From NCBI GenBank assembly GCA_005880795.1, contig VBGP01000033.1, positions 1 through 43,716 on the forward strand: DNA of 43,716 nucleotides, read 5' to 3'. The notes beneath the pieces were generated by a model, which ran no database searches, was not told the origin of the DNA, and was given only the letters and a program-made list of their open reading frames with translations. The stretch is from Chloroflexota bacterium. Its GTDB lineage: Bacteria > Chloroflexota > Dormibacteria > Dormibacterales > Dormibacteraceae. Shown here piece by piece: positions 1 through 10,019 of this stretch (position 1 is the first letter of the stretch; each line of letters begins with the position of its first letter). The position numbers and the translations under genes are program-made.

Positions 1-1
1 G

Positions 2-388
2 CTAAAGGTGGGTGCGCTGCTCGGACCGAACGCCCTTATCACCGTCCAGGGCAGGAAGTCAGGAATCCCCCGGACCACTCCGATCGCGCTCGTGGATCTC
101 GACGGCGGTCGGTGGGTGATCGGCACTTTTGGCGAAACCAACTGGGTCCGCAACCTGCGGACCGCGGGTGAAGCAACCCTGACCGTGGGTCGCGATCGCG
201 AGCGGGTCATCGCCAGAGAGCTGAGCCTGGAGGAACGAGCCGAATTCTTCCGCGACGTGATCGGACCTTATGTGCGACGGCTGCGCGTCGGAGGGCTGTT
301 GCTGTCGATGCTCGGCGCAAAAGAGATTCTCGACGACCCCGCGCAGGCCGCAGAGCACCGGCCGGTGTTCGAGCTGCGCGCCGTCTAG
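2..388 (+). CDS. Deazaflavin (F420)-dependent nitroreductase-like protein, 5' truncated
   Basis: The frame is open to the left edge, so the true start lies outside the window; an internal GTG at 8 is available but would give a short protein. The visible part carries the DDN-family core: a GRKSG-x-PRTTP segment followed by a beta strand and a W-x-x-NLR motif (NWVRNLRTAG), then a basic strand and a C-terminal helical tail. Members of this family bind F420 or sometimes other flavins or heme and act in split-barrel folds; the substrate cannot be told from sequence. The stop codon overlaps by four bases with the convergent acetyltransferase gene. F420 use is an inference from family membership. 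Confidence 0.8.
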   Translation, partial: LKVGALLGPNALITVQGRKSGIPRTTPIALVDLDGGRWVIGTFGETNWVRNLRTAGEATLTVGRDRERVIARELSLEERAEFFRDVIGPYVRRLRVGGLLLSMLGAKEILDDPAQAAEHRPVFELRAV

Positions 389-918
389 GGCGCCGCGATC
401 CGGTACAGAACGTGGCGCCGGATGGGATGGCCCTTGGGCACGCCGGGATGGTCGAAATCATCGTTCGGGTCGCGGGTCATACCGAGGCGCTCCATGACCG
501 CGATCGAGGGCAGGTTGATCGGGGTCGTGAAGGAGACGATCTCGGTCAGGCCTACTCGCTCGAACCCGTCCGCCAGGCTCGCGCGCGCAGCCTCGGTGGC
601 GTAACCACGGCCCCAGTACGGCCGGTCCAGACGCCAGCCGACCTCGACCGCGGGCATGAAGTGGGCTTCGAAGCTGGGCACTGACAGGCCGACGAATCCC
701 ACGAACGGCGCCACGCCCGGGACCTCGACCGCCCACAGGCCAAAGCCGCGTTCTTCGAATTGCTTCTCGATGCGGCCGGCGAATGCGTCCGAGTCCTCGC
801 GGCTGAGCGTGCCCACAAAGTGCTGCATGACCACCGGGTCGGCGTTCAGCCGGGCGAAAGGCTCACGGTCGCCCGGGCGCCACCGCCGCAGAAGCAGGCG
901 TTCAGTCCTTAGTTCCAA
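385..918 (-). CDS. GNAT N-acetyltransferase, RimJ/RimL type
   Basis: A 177-residue protein starting with TTG, opening with the typical L-x-TERLLLRRW strand of RimJ/RimL-like acetyltransferases. The acetyl-CoA binding region is seen as GWRLDRPYWGRGYATEA (R-G-Y-A-T-E-A pyrophosphate loop) near residues 94-110, and the conserved N-x-x-S-I-x-V-M-E-R-L-G-M segment follows near residues 135-147. Family members transfer acetyl from acetyl-CoA to N-terminal amines or small amines; the acceptor here is unknown. It stands alone, convergent to the nitroreductase-like gene with a four-base overlap of the stop codons. Confidence 0.88.
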   Translation of the reverse strand: MELRTERLLLRRWRPGDREPFARLNADPVVMQHFVGTLSREDSDAFAGRIEKQFEERGFGLWAVEVPGVAPFVGFVGLSVPSFEAHFMPAVEVGWRLDRPYWGRGYATEAARASLADGFERVGLTEIVSFTTPINLPSIAVMERLGMTRDPNDDFDHPGVPKGHPIRRHVLYRIAAP

Positions 919-1012
919 GCTTGGCCTCGCTAGTCAGGCTCGTGGTCAGGATCACCAAACAGGTGCCGTTAACTTACGCGAGCCCGCCACCCGCGCGGGA
1001 TGATGTCGCCCC

Positions 1013-3007
1013 GTGAGCTACACGGGCGTTCGCAAACCGAGCCTCTTGGGCCGGTTTGGCACGGAGGCGGCGCAGATCCTTGCGTTCGCCGTGCTCTGGT
1101 GGTTCGTGTTCGTAAGCGTCCGGCCGACGGCCACGCTGGACGGAATCGGGTGGTTCGCGGCGGCCGTGGTCGGGTGGCTGGCCGTCGGGATCGTGCTTCA
1201 CGAATCTGGTCACCTGGTGGTTGGCATCCTCACCGGGGAGCCGGTCCGCAAGATTCGGATCGGCTCCGGCGCCACCCTGTTCGCCTTCCGAGCCGGCGGG
1301 GTCCTGGTCCAGGTTTGCCTGAATCCGCTGAGCGGCGGAGCCGTCTACTTCTCCAGAGTCGGAGCGGCACCCAACCGGGTCCATCTCGCCTCCCTGGCCG
1401 CCGGCCCCGGCATGAATCTCCTCGCCGTCGCCTACGGCTTCGGCTTCTTTCAGCTCGGCGCCACGTGGCTGGTCCCGTTTGTGATCGCCAACGCCGTCCT
1501 GTTCATCGGCAGCGCCAGCCCGTCGATCTCGTCCGTGAGTGGTCGCGTGCAGAAGTCGGACGGGCGGCAGATCCTTGACCTGCTGTTCGGCCCTCCGGTT
1601 CCCAGGACGAACTACGACGGCCCCGAGATTGCCGCCGATGGATACGCCGTCCTTGCCCGCGCAGGTGAGGAGGCGCAGCTGTCAGGCGCCGCCGAGATCA
1701 CAGATGAGAGCTTGCTGAGGGCCTTGAATCAAGATGCGAACATCGGCGCCCTGTTTGCATCGGTCGGGCTGAGCGATCGGATTCCGCAGGCGGGTATGCC
1801 GGAATCGGACGACCTGGCCACGCCTCGCATTTCACCAATCGCCAACGCTGCGATAACCGCAGGCTTTCAGAAGTGCCGCGACATGGGGATTCAGAAGCCG
1901 AGCGCGGCCGGATTCTGCCTCGGCCTCCTCGCCATCGATTGCCCGGCGAGTCGCCTCATGAAGGAAGCCGGAATCACCGAGGAAGCGGTTCGCAAGCTCG
2001 CCGCGGTGACAACCGAGGATGAAGAAGACATCCGCCGGAAACGTGTGCTGTCCCCCGACGTTCCGCTCGAGCGATGGGGAACGGCCGCCGATCGAATCCT
2101 CTCCTCCGCACTGCGGATCGCGGCGGCCGACCGTTCGCCGGTTGTCGGCACCCAGCATTTGATCGCTGCGGTCGTCCGCGACTCGCAGTGCCGCGGCGCC
2201 CAAGCCCTGGAACGCCTGGGTTTCGTGCTCGAGTGGAAAGGAGAAAAGCCAGATCCGGCTGAGGAGCTGCGCGAGGGTGAACGGCCGGTGCTTTCGCCGC
2301 AGGCGTCACTCGCAATCGCGGGAGCCCTTTGGCGGACCGGGCCCACCTATCCCGCCGGCACGGCGGAGATCTGCCTCGGGATCCTGGACCAGGGCGCGGG
2401 CACCGGCGCGCAGGTCCTCAACTCGGGCGGCGTTTCGGTCAAGGCATTCGAGAATGCGCTTCGGTTCACGTCGCGGGAGTCGAGCGATCCGGCCGGCTGC
2501 ACCGAGAGCTCTCTTGACATGTGGATGCTGCGGGGCAGCGCGCGGGTCGGAGCGGAGCGATGGTTCGAGGCACGAGCCGACTTTGTGAGCGCAGAGTCGC
2601 TGACCAAGAGGGAAGTCCAGCGCGCCATCTGCAACAACAACATCGCATGGGTCTTGTTGATGGCAGGCGATCCGAACCTTCGCTCTGAGGCGCTGGAGCG
2701 GGCCAAGGTGGCCCTGGCGATCAAGCCCGAACAGGATGCGTTCATCAGCACGCATGCGTATGCGCTCCTCGAAACCGGTTCAGCGGCGGAAGCGGCAGCC
2801 ATCCTCGAATCGCTCATTCCCAGGCACACCCGGCCTCGCAGCCGGGCCAACGACCTGTGCGTGCTGGCGATGTGCCGCGCTCGCCTCGGCCAGCCGGACG
2901 TGGCCGCGAAACACCTCGCTGCCGCTGCCGACGCCGATCCCAAATGTGCGCTGCTCGCGCGCGCCACGGCCGAGCTGGACAAGACGGTAGCCGCGCCTAT
3001 CGCCTGA
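1013..3007 (+). CDS. Site-2-protease-like (M50) membrane metalloprotease fused to Clp-N-like and TPR regions
   Basis: A 664-residue protein with a GTG start. Residues 18-62 form two membrane segments ending in the zinc motif HESGH (63-67); the M50 signature AAGPGMN follows at 129-135, and SDGRQIL (182-188) supplies the expected third zinc ligand, Asp183. The part after about residue 200 is soluble: three helical half-repeats (about 275-330, 358-405 and 428-483) resemble Clp-N domains, which in ClpA/ClpC recruit substrates or adaptors, and about 498-660 is made of TPR-like helices. The protease core looks catalytically complete. The combination suggests an intramembrane protease whose cytosolic tail selects partners, but this is inference; no substrate such as an anti-sigma factor lies next to it. 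Confidence 0.8.
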   Translation: MSYTGVRKPSLLGRFGTEAAQILAFAVLWWFVFVSVRPTATLDGIGWFAAAVVGWLAVGIVLHESGHLVVGILTGEPVRKIRIGSGATLFAFRAGGVLVQVCLNPLSGGAVYFSRVGAAPNRVHLASLAAGPGMNLLAVAYGFGFFQLGATWLVPFVIANAVLFIGSASPSISSVSGRVQKSDGRQILDLLFGPPVPRTNYDGPEIAADGYAVLARAGEEAQLSGAAEITDESLLRALNQDANIGALFASVGLSDRIPQAGMPESDDLATPRISPIANAAITAGFQKCRDMGIQKPSAAGFCLGLLAIDCPASRLMKEAGITEEAVRKLAAVTTEDEEDIRRKRVLSPDVPLERWGTAADRILSSALRIAAADRSPVVGTQHLIAAVVRDSQCRGAQALERLGFVLEWKGEKPDPAEELREGERPVLSPQASLAIAGALWRTGPTYPAGTAEICLGILDQGAGTGAQVLNSGGVSVKAFENALRFTSRESSDPAGCTESSLDMWMLRGSARVGAERWFEARADFVSAESLTKREVQRAICNNNIAWVLLMAGDPNLRSEALERAKVALAIKPEQDAFISTHAYALLETGSAAEAAAILESLIPRHTRPRSRANDLCVLAMCRARLGQPDVAAKHLAAAADADPKCALLARATAELDKTVAAPIA

Positions 3008-3026
3008 GGCTGGTTAAGCTCACTGC

Positions 3027-3233
3027 ATGGAAGACGAGATCAGCCGCCTTCGCCACGAGATCGTCGAGCTCCGGCGACTGCTGAACAAGCACCAATGGTC
3101 CGGCCTGACGCCGGTCGGCGCCACCGGCGCATGCCCGGAATGCGCCGGCTCCGCACCGCCGGAAGGGCGGGGACACCGTCCCGGATGCGCCCTGGCGGCT
3201 GCGCTGGCCGCGTCGGCGGCCGGCGCGAAGTAA
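3027..3233 (+). CDS. Small protein with coiled-coil start and possible zinc-binding cysteines
   Basis: A 68-residue frame starting ATG, 19 bases after the protease gene. A leaderless-type -10 (TAAGCT at 3015-3020) sits six bases before the ATG. The first 20 residues form a charged heptad-like helix (EISRLRHEIVELRRLL); the middle has C-x2-C (CPEC) and then H-x3-C (HRPGC), which could bind one zinc; the end is Ala-rich. I do not recognise the family. Support is the promoter placement and the ligand spacing; a chance reading frame is possible in this GC-rich DNA. Confidence 0.5.
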   Translation: MEDEISRLRHEIVELRRLLNKHQWSGLTPVGATGACPECAGSAPPEGRGHRPGCALAAALAASAAGAK

Positions 3234-3268
3234 AGCCGCTTCTCGAAGCACGGCAGATCCTTCGAACC

Positions 3269-3847
3269 ATGGGCAGGATCGTTGTGTTCAACAGCGTCAC
3301 GCTCGACGGTGTGATGCAAGCGCCCGCCCGGCCCGATGAAGACTTGCGCGGCGGCTTCAAGCACGGCGGATGGGCGTTGCCCTATGCAGATGCGATCTCG
3401 GGGAGCATGGCCGCGCGGCCGAGCGCCCGTGGCCTGTTGCTGGGCCGCCGAACGTATGAAGATTTCTTCGCGGTATGGCCGAACAGGACCGAAAACCCTT
3501 TCACCGAGGTCCTCAATCGATCCCAGAAGTACGTGGCGTCTCGGACGAGGCGCGAGCCGCTGCCATGGATGAACTCGACACTTCTCAAGGGGGAGGCGGG
3601 CAACACGGTGGCGCAGCTCAAGGATGAGCTGGACGGGGAGCTCGTGGTTCTCGGCAGCGGTGAGCTCGTACAGGGCCTGATGCAGCGCAACCTCGTCGAC
3701 GAGTTCGTCCTGCTGATCCACCCTCTGATCCTCGGTTCGGGTCGACGTCTCTTCGCCGAAGGCGGGCCCGCGGCCAAGTTTCGCCTGGTGGACACCAAGC
3801 CGACCACGACTGGCGTCATCATCACGACCTACGAACGTGCGCTGTAA
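3269..3847 (+). CDS. Dihydrofolate reductase-family protein (RibD C-terminal domain type)
   Basis: The reading frame is open further upstream, but family members begin directly with the strand seen here (MGRIVVFNSVTLDGVMQ), so ATG 3269 is the start, giving 192 residues. The nucleotide-binding region shows LLLGRRTYEDF (about residues 56-66) and a Gly-rich LVVLGSGELVQGLM segment, followed by DEFVLLIHPLILGSGRRLF near the C-terminus, all typical of the RibD_C/DHFR-like group (YwjB/YyaP-like). These proteins use NAD(P)H for reductions that are mostly unknown; they are not the folate-pathway DHFR. It is a single gene between the protease region and recQ. Confidence 0.87.
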   Translation: MGRIVVFNSVTLDGVMQAPARPDEDLRGGFKHGGWALPYADAISGSMAARPSARGLLLGRRTYEDFFAVWPNRTENPFTEVLNRSQKYVASRTRREPLPWMNSTLLKGEAGNTVAQLKDELDGELVVLGSGELVQGLMQRNLVDEFVLLIHPLILGSGRRLFAEGGPAAKFRLVDTKPTTTGVIITTYERAL

Positions 3848-3889
3848 AGAGCGCTGGCACGGCTTTCGGATTCCGTCAGACTCCCACAG

Positions 3890-5676
<1,787 letters not shown>

Positions 5677-5680
<4 letters not shown>

Positions 5681-6249
5681 TCGACACGATCGAGGAACTT
5701 GAGAACGCGCTCGATGAGGAGTTCCGCCGCGTGTTCGTCGTAGTCGGGCAGGCTGCTGTCGGCGAACAGATGGCGGTTGCCGGGGTACAGGAACAATTCC
5801 CCTCTCTCAATCGTCGCCACAAGGTCGCGCGCAGCGGGGAGGTCTTCCGCACCCCATGGGTCATCCTCCATCATGTGGATCTGGAGTGGAACTCCCGGCG
5901 GCCATGAGGCGCTGAACTCGGAGGCCGGGAAAGCGGCGGAAAACAAAAGCGCGCCCTTGCAGCCGGGGCGTGTCTGAGCAAGCTCCTGCGCCGGCATCGC
6001 GCCTAGCGAGAATCCGGCATAGACGAGTTCGTTCGATAAGCCGTCGGCGGCGAGCCGACCGCGCTCTCCAATCGTCGAGAAGCCAACCTCCTTCGCATAA
6101 CGGACGCCCTGGTCGAGGTCGGCGAAGGTCTTACCGTCGTAGAGGTCAGGGACATGAACAATGTGTCCAGCAGCTCGCAGCTCGTCGGCGAACGCGAGGC
6201 ATCCAGGCGTCAGGCCTTGCGCGTGGTGAAAAAGCAGAACTTCCGCCAC
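5677..6249 (-). CDS. Dienelactone hydrolase-family protein
   Basis: An alpha/beta hydrolase of 190 residues from GTG 6249 (a GTG at 6258 would add three residues; relatives typically open as M-A-E-V-x-L-F-H-H-A-Q-G). It begins with the strand and oxyanion region LLFHHAQGLTPG. The nucleophile elbow is YAGFSLGA, with serine in place of the cysteine of true dienelactone hydrolases; the acid is expected in MMEDDPW and the histidine in GNRHLFAD. This subgroup is common in actinobacteria and has no known substrate. It is transcribed towards recQ with overlapping ends and away from the kinase remnant at 6262. Confidence 0.85.
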
Positions 6250-6261
6250 GTGATTCACTCT

Positions 6262-6369
6262 AAGGGGCAGCGTATCTACATCAGAGAATGTGATCCAAAG
6301 AAGACGGCATCCATGGTCATCGACAACGCGGACGTGGCCGCACCCGTCATCGTCAAACGCCGCGAATGA
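6262..6369 (+). pseudogene. C-terminal remnant of a uridine kinase-like P-loop kinase
   Basis: The plus-strand frame ending at 6369 reads GQRIYIRECDPKKTASMV and then IDNADVAAPVIVKRRE. This matches the C-terminal pattern of bacterial uridine-kinase-like proteins (R-x-Y-x-x-E-x-x-P, then A-D-V-V-I-D-N-x-D, then P). No P-loop or upstream part exists: further 5' the frame only runs antisense through the hydrolase gene. It is most simply a broken gene left at an insertion or deletion boundary. The similarity is read by eye over about 35 residues. Confidence 0.45.
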
Positions 6370-6437
6370 GTCGCGATTGCCACCCTCGTGGCTGCCGCCT
6401 CAGGTCGTCGACCCGATATTCGATGGGCAATCGGTGC

Positions 6438-8000
6438 CTACGCCTCGGTCAGCGGTCGGATCGCAACCAGGAACATGTGAGTAGTCGGCCATTGAATTAC
6501 ATCGCCGCCAAGGGTAGTCAGCTCGGCTGTTGGTCTGAAGATGTTCTGAACCAGCCATTCATTTCGCCAGGAACCGGATCTTGGGTCTATCTCGAAGCCA
6601 GCTGATTGCACAAGAGACACCCAGTCGGGCCAAGCTAACGTGCAGAACCGCTCATGGCACTCCGACAACCAGCTGTCGGTGTAGGAGAACTTGGTCATGA
6701 ACTCCATGGCGTCGCTGAGCGAAAGACGGACCGATTTTGCATTTACCGGACTAAATGCAAACGGAACATGGGCCAGCCTGCGGAAGTCCTCCGCGAATTG
6801 CGGAAATCTGGCAGCCGGAGTGAGGTTGTCGAGGTAGCTCTTCGCATCGCCAGATGGGAGCCGCTCAAGGTTGCGAGGCGGATGATCGACGCCCGGCTCT
6901 TTGAAATGAAGCACGACCTCTTGATCTCCGCCTTCCGGCCCGCATACATCGGAATTGATCCAGACTCCAGCCGGCGATGCTTGCACATAGAGTGCTGCCG
7001 CAAGCCGCTTAAGTGCATCGACGCCGCCGGCGTAGCTGATGATCTCGTGGGTCAGCGCAAAGGTGAGGCTCGTATTTATGGACTTGTCCGCGAACACCTT
7101 GCCGCTCAGGATGTTGCGCTGGAAGAAGAAGGTGTTGGGATTGCCGAACAGGCCTTGTGACTTCTTGTGAACGCACTCCTCGAACAGGTGTTGAGACACC
7201 TCGATCCCAAACAGGTCGGATTCCTGGAGGCCGGGATCGCGCGAAGCGAGTTCGAGCACGGCGCCCGTTGCGCAGCCGACGTCGACAATCCTGCCGGGAA
7301 CGACATATGGCCGGGCCTGCTTCCATTTGCGCTCAGCGGACGCCTCAAAGGACGCTGCGTAGGCGCGATAGTTCCGCGTCTCCGTCAGCGATCCTTCCTG
7401 GCCCACGACAGGATCGCCAAGGACCATTGCGACTTGCGCCGCCAAAGAGTAGCGATCGAACACGTCGATTGTGGCCTCATGAGCGTGCTGGCGCCAGGCA
7501 GGATCGCCGGCCGCACATAACTCAAGGACCTGCCATGCGCGAAGCGGCGACTCTGAATGGTCCTGCTCCAGCGGAGCAATCCTGAAGCCAAGGGACTGAT
7601 ACATCTCGATGACGGCAGGAGTCGATACGGCGACGACACAATTGGCCGGATCGAGCGATAACCCGCCAGCCCCGGCTGCTATCGCCTTGAGCGTTATTTC
7701 GGCGAAGCGCTCCGTCGGCCTTGTATCGAAGATTGGAACAACCAGAGAGCGAAAGCCCTCGCGCGAGCTGAACAGCTCGATGGCTGCCTCGCGACGATTG
7801 GCCGGAACCGGATTGCGCCGGGTGTTCTGATGGTTCGCGCTGGTTACCGCCCAGACAAGCGTTGGCTCAGCTGAGAACCCCACGGTCTCGTCGTCGATGT
7901 CTCGCAGTCGCCCGCCCACCAGGTCACGAAGGTAAACAGCTTGGAAGCGAGTAAGGAGGTGGTGCCGGCCAGGAATCAGAACGTAGTTCAGCCCGGCCAC
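6438..8000 (-). CDS. Fusion of an NMN-adenylyltransferase-like domain and a class I methyltransferase
   Basis: A 520-residue protein with a GTG start. Residues 1-200 look like a HIGH-type nucleotidyltransferase: the opening strand and turn YVLIPGRHHLLTRFQ (6-20), then AVTSANHQNTRRNPVPANRR (51-70), which mirrors the NadM pattern of a strand, S-x-x-x-S/H-T, N-P and E/N-R. The H/T-x-G-H motif is degenerate (TRFQ), so catalysis is uncertain. From about residue 205 it is a SAM-dependent methyltransferase: motif I VDVGCATG at 239-246, the acidic IEV strand near 266, and a long C-terminal lid region. It is the last gene of the SPFH/NAD-kinase operon, 28 bases after its neighbour. Its DNA is clearly less GC-rich than the surroundings. 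The methyltransferase call is firm; the N-terminal call is a hypothesis. Confidence 0.72.
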   Translation of the reverse strand: MAGLNYVLIPGRHHLLTRFQAVYLRDLVGGRLRDIDDETVGFSAEPTLVWAVTSANHQNTRRNPVPANRREAAIELFSSREGFRSLVVPIFDTRPTERFAEITLKAIAAGAGGLSLDPANCVVAVSTPAVIEMYQSLGFRIAPLEQDHSESPLRAWQVLELCAAGDPAWRQHAHEATIDVFDRYSLAAQVAMVLGDPVVGQEGSLTETRNYRAYAASFEASAERKWKQARPYVVPGRIVDVGCATGAVLELASRDPGLQESDLFGIEVSQHLFEECVHKKSQGLFGNPNTFFFQRNILSGKVFADKSINTSLTFALTHEIISYAGGVDALKRLAAALYVQASPAGVWINSDVCGPEGGDQEVVLHFKEPGVDHPPRNLERLPSGDAKSYLDNLTPAARFPQFAEDFRRLAHVPFAFSPVNAKSVRLSLSDAMEFMTKFSYTDSWLSECHERFCTLAWPDWVSLVQSAGFEIDPRSGSWRNEWLVQNIFRPTAELTTLGGDVIQWPTTHMFLVAIRPLTEA

Positions 8001-8028
8001 GGCGAATATCGTGCCTGAGGCTTCGCGC

Positions 8029-8925
8029 CTAATGAACGAGGCTGAGTTTCACTGCAGCTTCGTGGATTTGTAACCGCTGGCCCCAGGAAGCGAAAACAAA
8101 GTCGCTCTCGATCCCATCTCCAAAGATAACTAGGCCATCGGACTCGACTGCAAGGTACAGCGAGTTCTGAATGTCGAGGATCCCTTCGGTCAGCTTAGTG
8201 CCCGTCGCCGGGGAAGGCCATGCCTCGCGAACAAACCATGCCAGGCTATCGTCGACCGGATTCGGCAGCGAAACCTCACTGTGTCGTTCGAGCGAGATGG
8301 ACTTGCACCATCCTGTCGCTCCCGTGCCGGTGCTCACGATGACCCCGGATGACGCCTGCCGCTCTGACCGGCCGTCAGCCAGCGTGAGCGTGTAACGGGC
8401 AGTTTGATGGGACGCTGGGCCGACGAAGACCTCATTCAAGGCCAACAGCCTTTGCCCATCATCGAGCTGGGCTTGTACCATCGTCCGAGCCTGCACCGGA
8501 AGCCGACGAACATCTGAGATGTGCTGGAGAAGGTGAGAGGCAGCCTCCGGAGCGAAAGGCACCAGTACGCCTGGATTTCTTTCCGGATCTGGGTTTACCC
8601 CGATGACTGGCTGCCCGTGCAGGTACTTGGCGACATTGGCAACGAGGCCGTCCTGGCCGACCACGATGATTACGTCTTCTGGCGAGAACAGGAACCGCGG
8701 CAGGTCGGCACGCTCGACGATCCCGCGGCGCCAATCGACTGGAAGCGACGAAGTTACGGCCGTCATCGCGGCGAGTTGCCGAGCATGTCGGCTTTCGACC
8801 TCTTCGATCTCGCGACCGCGGCTTGACAGAAAGAACGCTGCCTGCCCTCGGGTGCCGTGGCGTGCAATGAGCTCGTCGTACTCGGTGGGCCTATGCACGA
8901 CCACGGCTCTGGGAGTCAGGCTCAC
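8029..8925 (-). CDS. NAD kinase-like protein (ATP-NAD kinase fold)
   Basis: A 298-residue protein whose C-terminal two thirds follow the NAD kinase plan: VVGQDGLVAN (88-97) replaces the usual G-G-D-G-T loop but keeps the essential Asp; LNEVF (163-167) is the NE motif; SSGVIVSTGTGATGW (192-206) replaces the usual S-T-P-T-G-S-T-A-Y. The first 70 residues are a family-specific extension with an R-H-G-T-R-G-Q segment. In known NAD kinases these motifs bind NAD and ATP to make NADP; here the substituted loops may change donor or substrate. Its ATG overlaps the SPFH stop (ATGA), so the two proteins are translationally coupled. Confidence 0.82.
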   Translation of the reverse strand: MSLTPRAVVVHRPTEYDELIARHGTRGQAAFFLSSRGREIEEVESRHARQLAAMTAVTSSLPVDWRRGIVERADLPRFLFSPEDVIIVVGQDGLVANVAKYLHGQPVIGVNPDPERNPGVLVPFAPEAASHLLQHISDVRRLPVQARTMVQAQLDDGQRLLALNEVFVGPASHQTARYTLTLADGRSERQASSGVIVSTGTGATGWCKSISLERHSEVSLPNPVDDSLAWFVREAWPSPATGTKLTEGILDIQNSLYLAVESDGLVIFGDGIESDFVFASWGQRLQIHEAAVKLSLVH

Positions 8926-9965
8926 GATGTCTTTCCTGATGCAGCGTGGCGCTTCGCCGTCGGCGCCTCGGGCACGACTCCAAATCTCGTGAGGACGGGC
9001 GTGATCAGATCTGGGGTGAGCACGAGGTTGCTGATCTTGGGCAGGCTGCCGGCCAGCTCACGCAGAGCGAGACCGAAGAGGATGGCTTCCGAGACGTCGC
9101 GGTACGCGGCTACCCTCGCGGTTTCGGCAGCGCCTTCGGCTTCACCCCGGACCCGGATGCTGAGCGCACGCGCCTCACCCAGACGTTGCTCCCGTTCGGC
9201 TTCCGACTCTGTTTGGATTTTGCCGGCTGCCGCTGCCTCTTCGGCCTGCCGGCGTGCGTTCGCGCCACGTTGAGCGACCAACTGCTCCTCGCGACGCGCG
9301 AGTTCGATCTGCGTCTGCAGCTCGTTTTCGCCGATTGCCCGCTCCCGCTCGACAGCCAGCGCTCGGCGTTCGAAAGTCGCCCGATCGGCCTCTTGCTGGA
9401 TACCTTCCCGTGTGGGCGTCTGCAAGGCGCGCTCGACGTCGGTCTCGGGTCGGATTGCTGCCACGTGCACGTCGACGATGCTGATACCCGTCTGCGACAG
9501 GCGTGGGTCTATGGCGAGTCCGGCGGCGATTCGCTCCGCCACGACCGCTAGGCCATTTGTCAGGGCCTGTGTAAGCGTCATGGAAGCGATCAGAGCCAGA
9601 GCCTGTTCCTGCGCGGCTTCGGTCAGCATGCCAGTCAGGCTCTCGAGTGGCGTACTCCGCCATTTGCCGTTCAGCGAGCTGATGGAGAAATCAAACCGTG
9701 ACGCGGCGAGGGCGGGATCATGCACCCGGTACGTAACCGACGCTTGGACGACCACGTCCTGGAAATCCAAGGTTCGGCCGTGGAACACAAGGGGAACCGG
9801 TCTGTCATCGACCGGAACCTCTGAAAGCACAGCAGAGAGGGGCATGAACCAGAAGGAGAGACCGGTGCCGGCGTGTGCGACCCGGCCTCGACGCAGGTGC
9901 TGTACCCAACCCGTGGGCGTTCCCCTGAAATGTCGGACGACGGGCAACCTGGTGATATCTGCCAT
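8922..9965 (-). CDS. Soluble SPFH/Band 7-domain protein
   Basis: The frame opens earlier, but an AGGAGG ribosome site ends five bases before ATG 9965, fixing the start and giving 347 residues. After an N-terminal strand-rich part, residues about 55-190 are the SPFH/Band 7 domain (DFQDVVVQASVTYRV is its hallmark strand pair), followed by a long Ala/Glu/Arg-rich coiled coil (about 195-300, with TREGIQQEADRATFERRAL) and a short Leu-rich end. No transmembrane segment or signal peptide is visible, unlike flotillins or HflK/C. SPFH proteins form large ring or cage oligomers. It is the first gene of the operon with the NAD-kinase-like and fusion genes, and is divergent from the Nudix regulator. Confidence 0.85.
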   Translation of the reverse strand: MADITRLPVVRHFRGTPTGWVQHLRRGRVAHAGTGLSFWFMPLSAVLSEVPVDDRPVPLVFHGRTLDFQDVVVQASVTYRVHDPALAASRFDFSISSLNGKWRSTPLESLTGMLTEAAQEQALALIASMTLTQALTNGLAVVAERIAAGLAIDPRLSQTGISIVDVHVAAIRPETDVERALQTPTREGIQQEADRATFERRALAVERERAIGENELQTQIELARREEQLVAQRGANARRQAEEAAAAGKIQTESEAEREQRLGEARALSIRVRGEAEGAAETARVAAYRDVSEAILFGLALRELAGSLPKISNLVLTPDLITPVLTRFGVVPEAPTAKRHAASGKTS

Positions 9966-9982
9966 TTGTTCCTCCTGGCGCT

Positions 9983-10003
9983 TTATCGTCAACTAGACGA
10001 TAA
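9983..10003. promoter_or_regulatory. Operator 1: 21-bp palindrome, predicted NrtR-like repressor site
   Basis: A perfect inverted repeat, TTATCGTC then five bases AACTA then GACGATAA. It lies 18 bases upstream of the SPFH start codon. The core TCGTC-N5-GACGA is repeated in operator 2. NrtR regulators bind palindromes of about 21 bp beside their own genes. Confidence 0.7.
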
Positions 10004-10019
10004 CACGCCGAGGGCATTC

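Noticed and set aside
6654-7160. Plus-strand open frame of 168 codons
   Set aside because: Antisense to the methyltransferase fusion and unrelated to any family that I can see.
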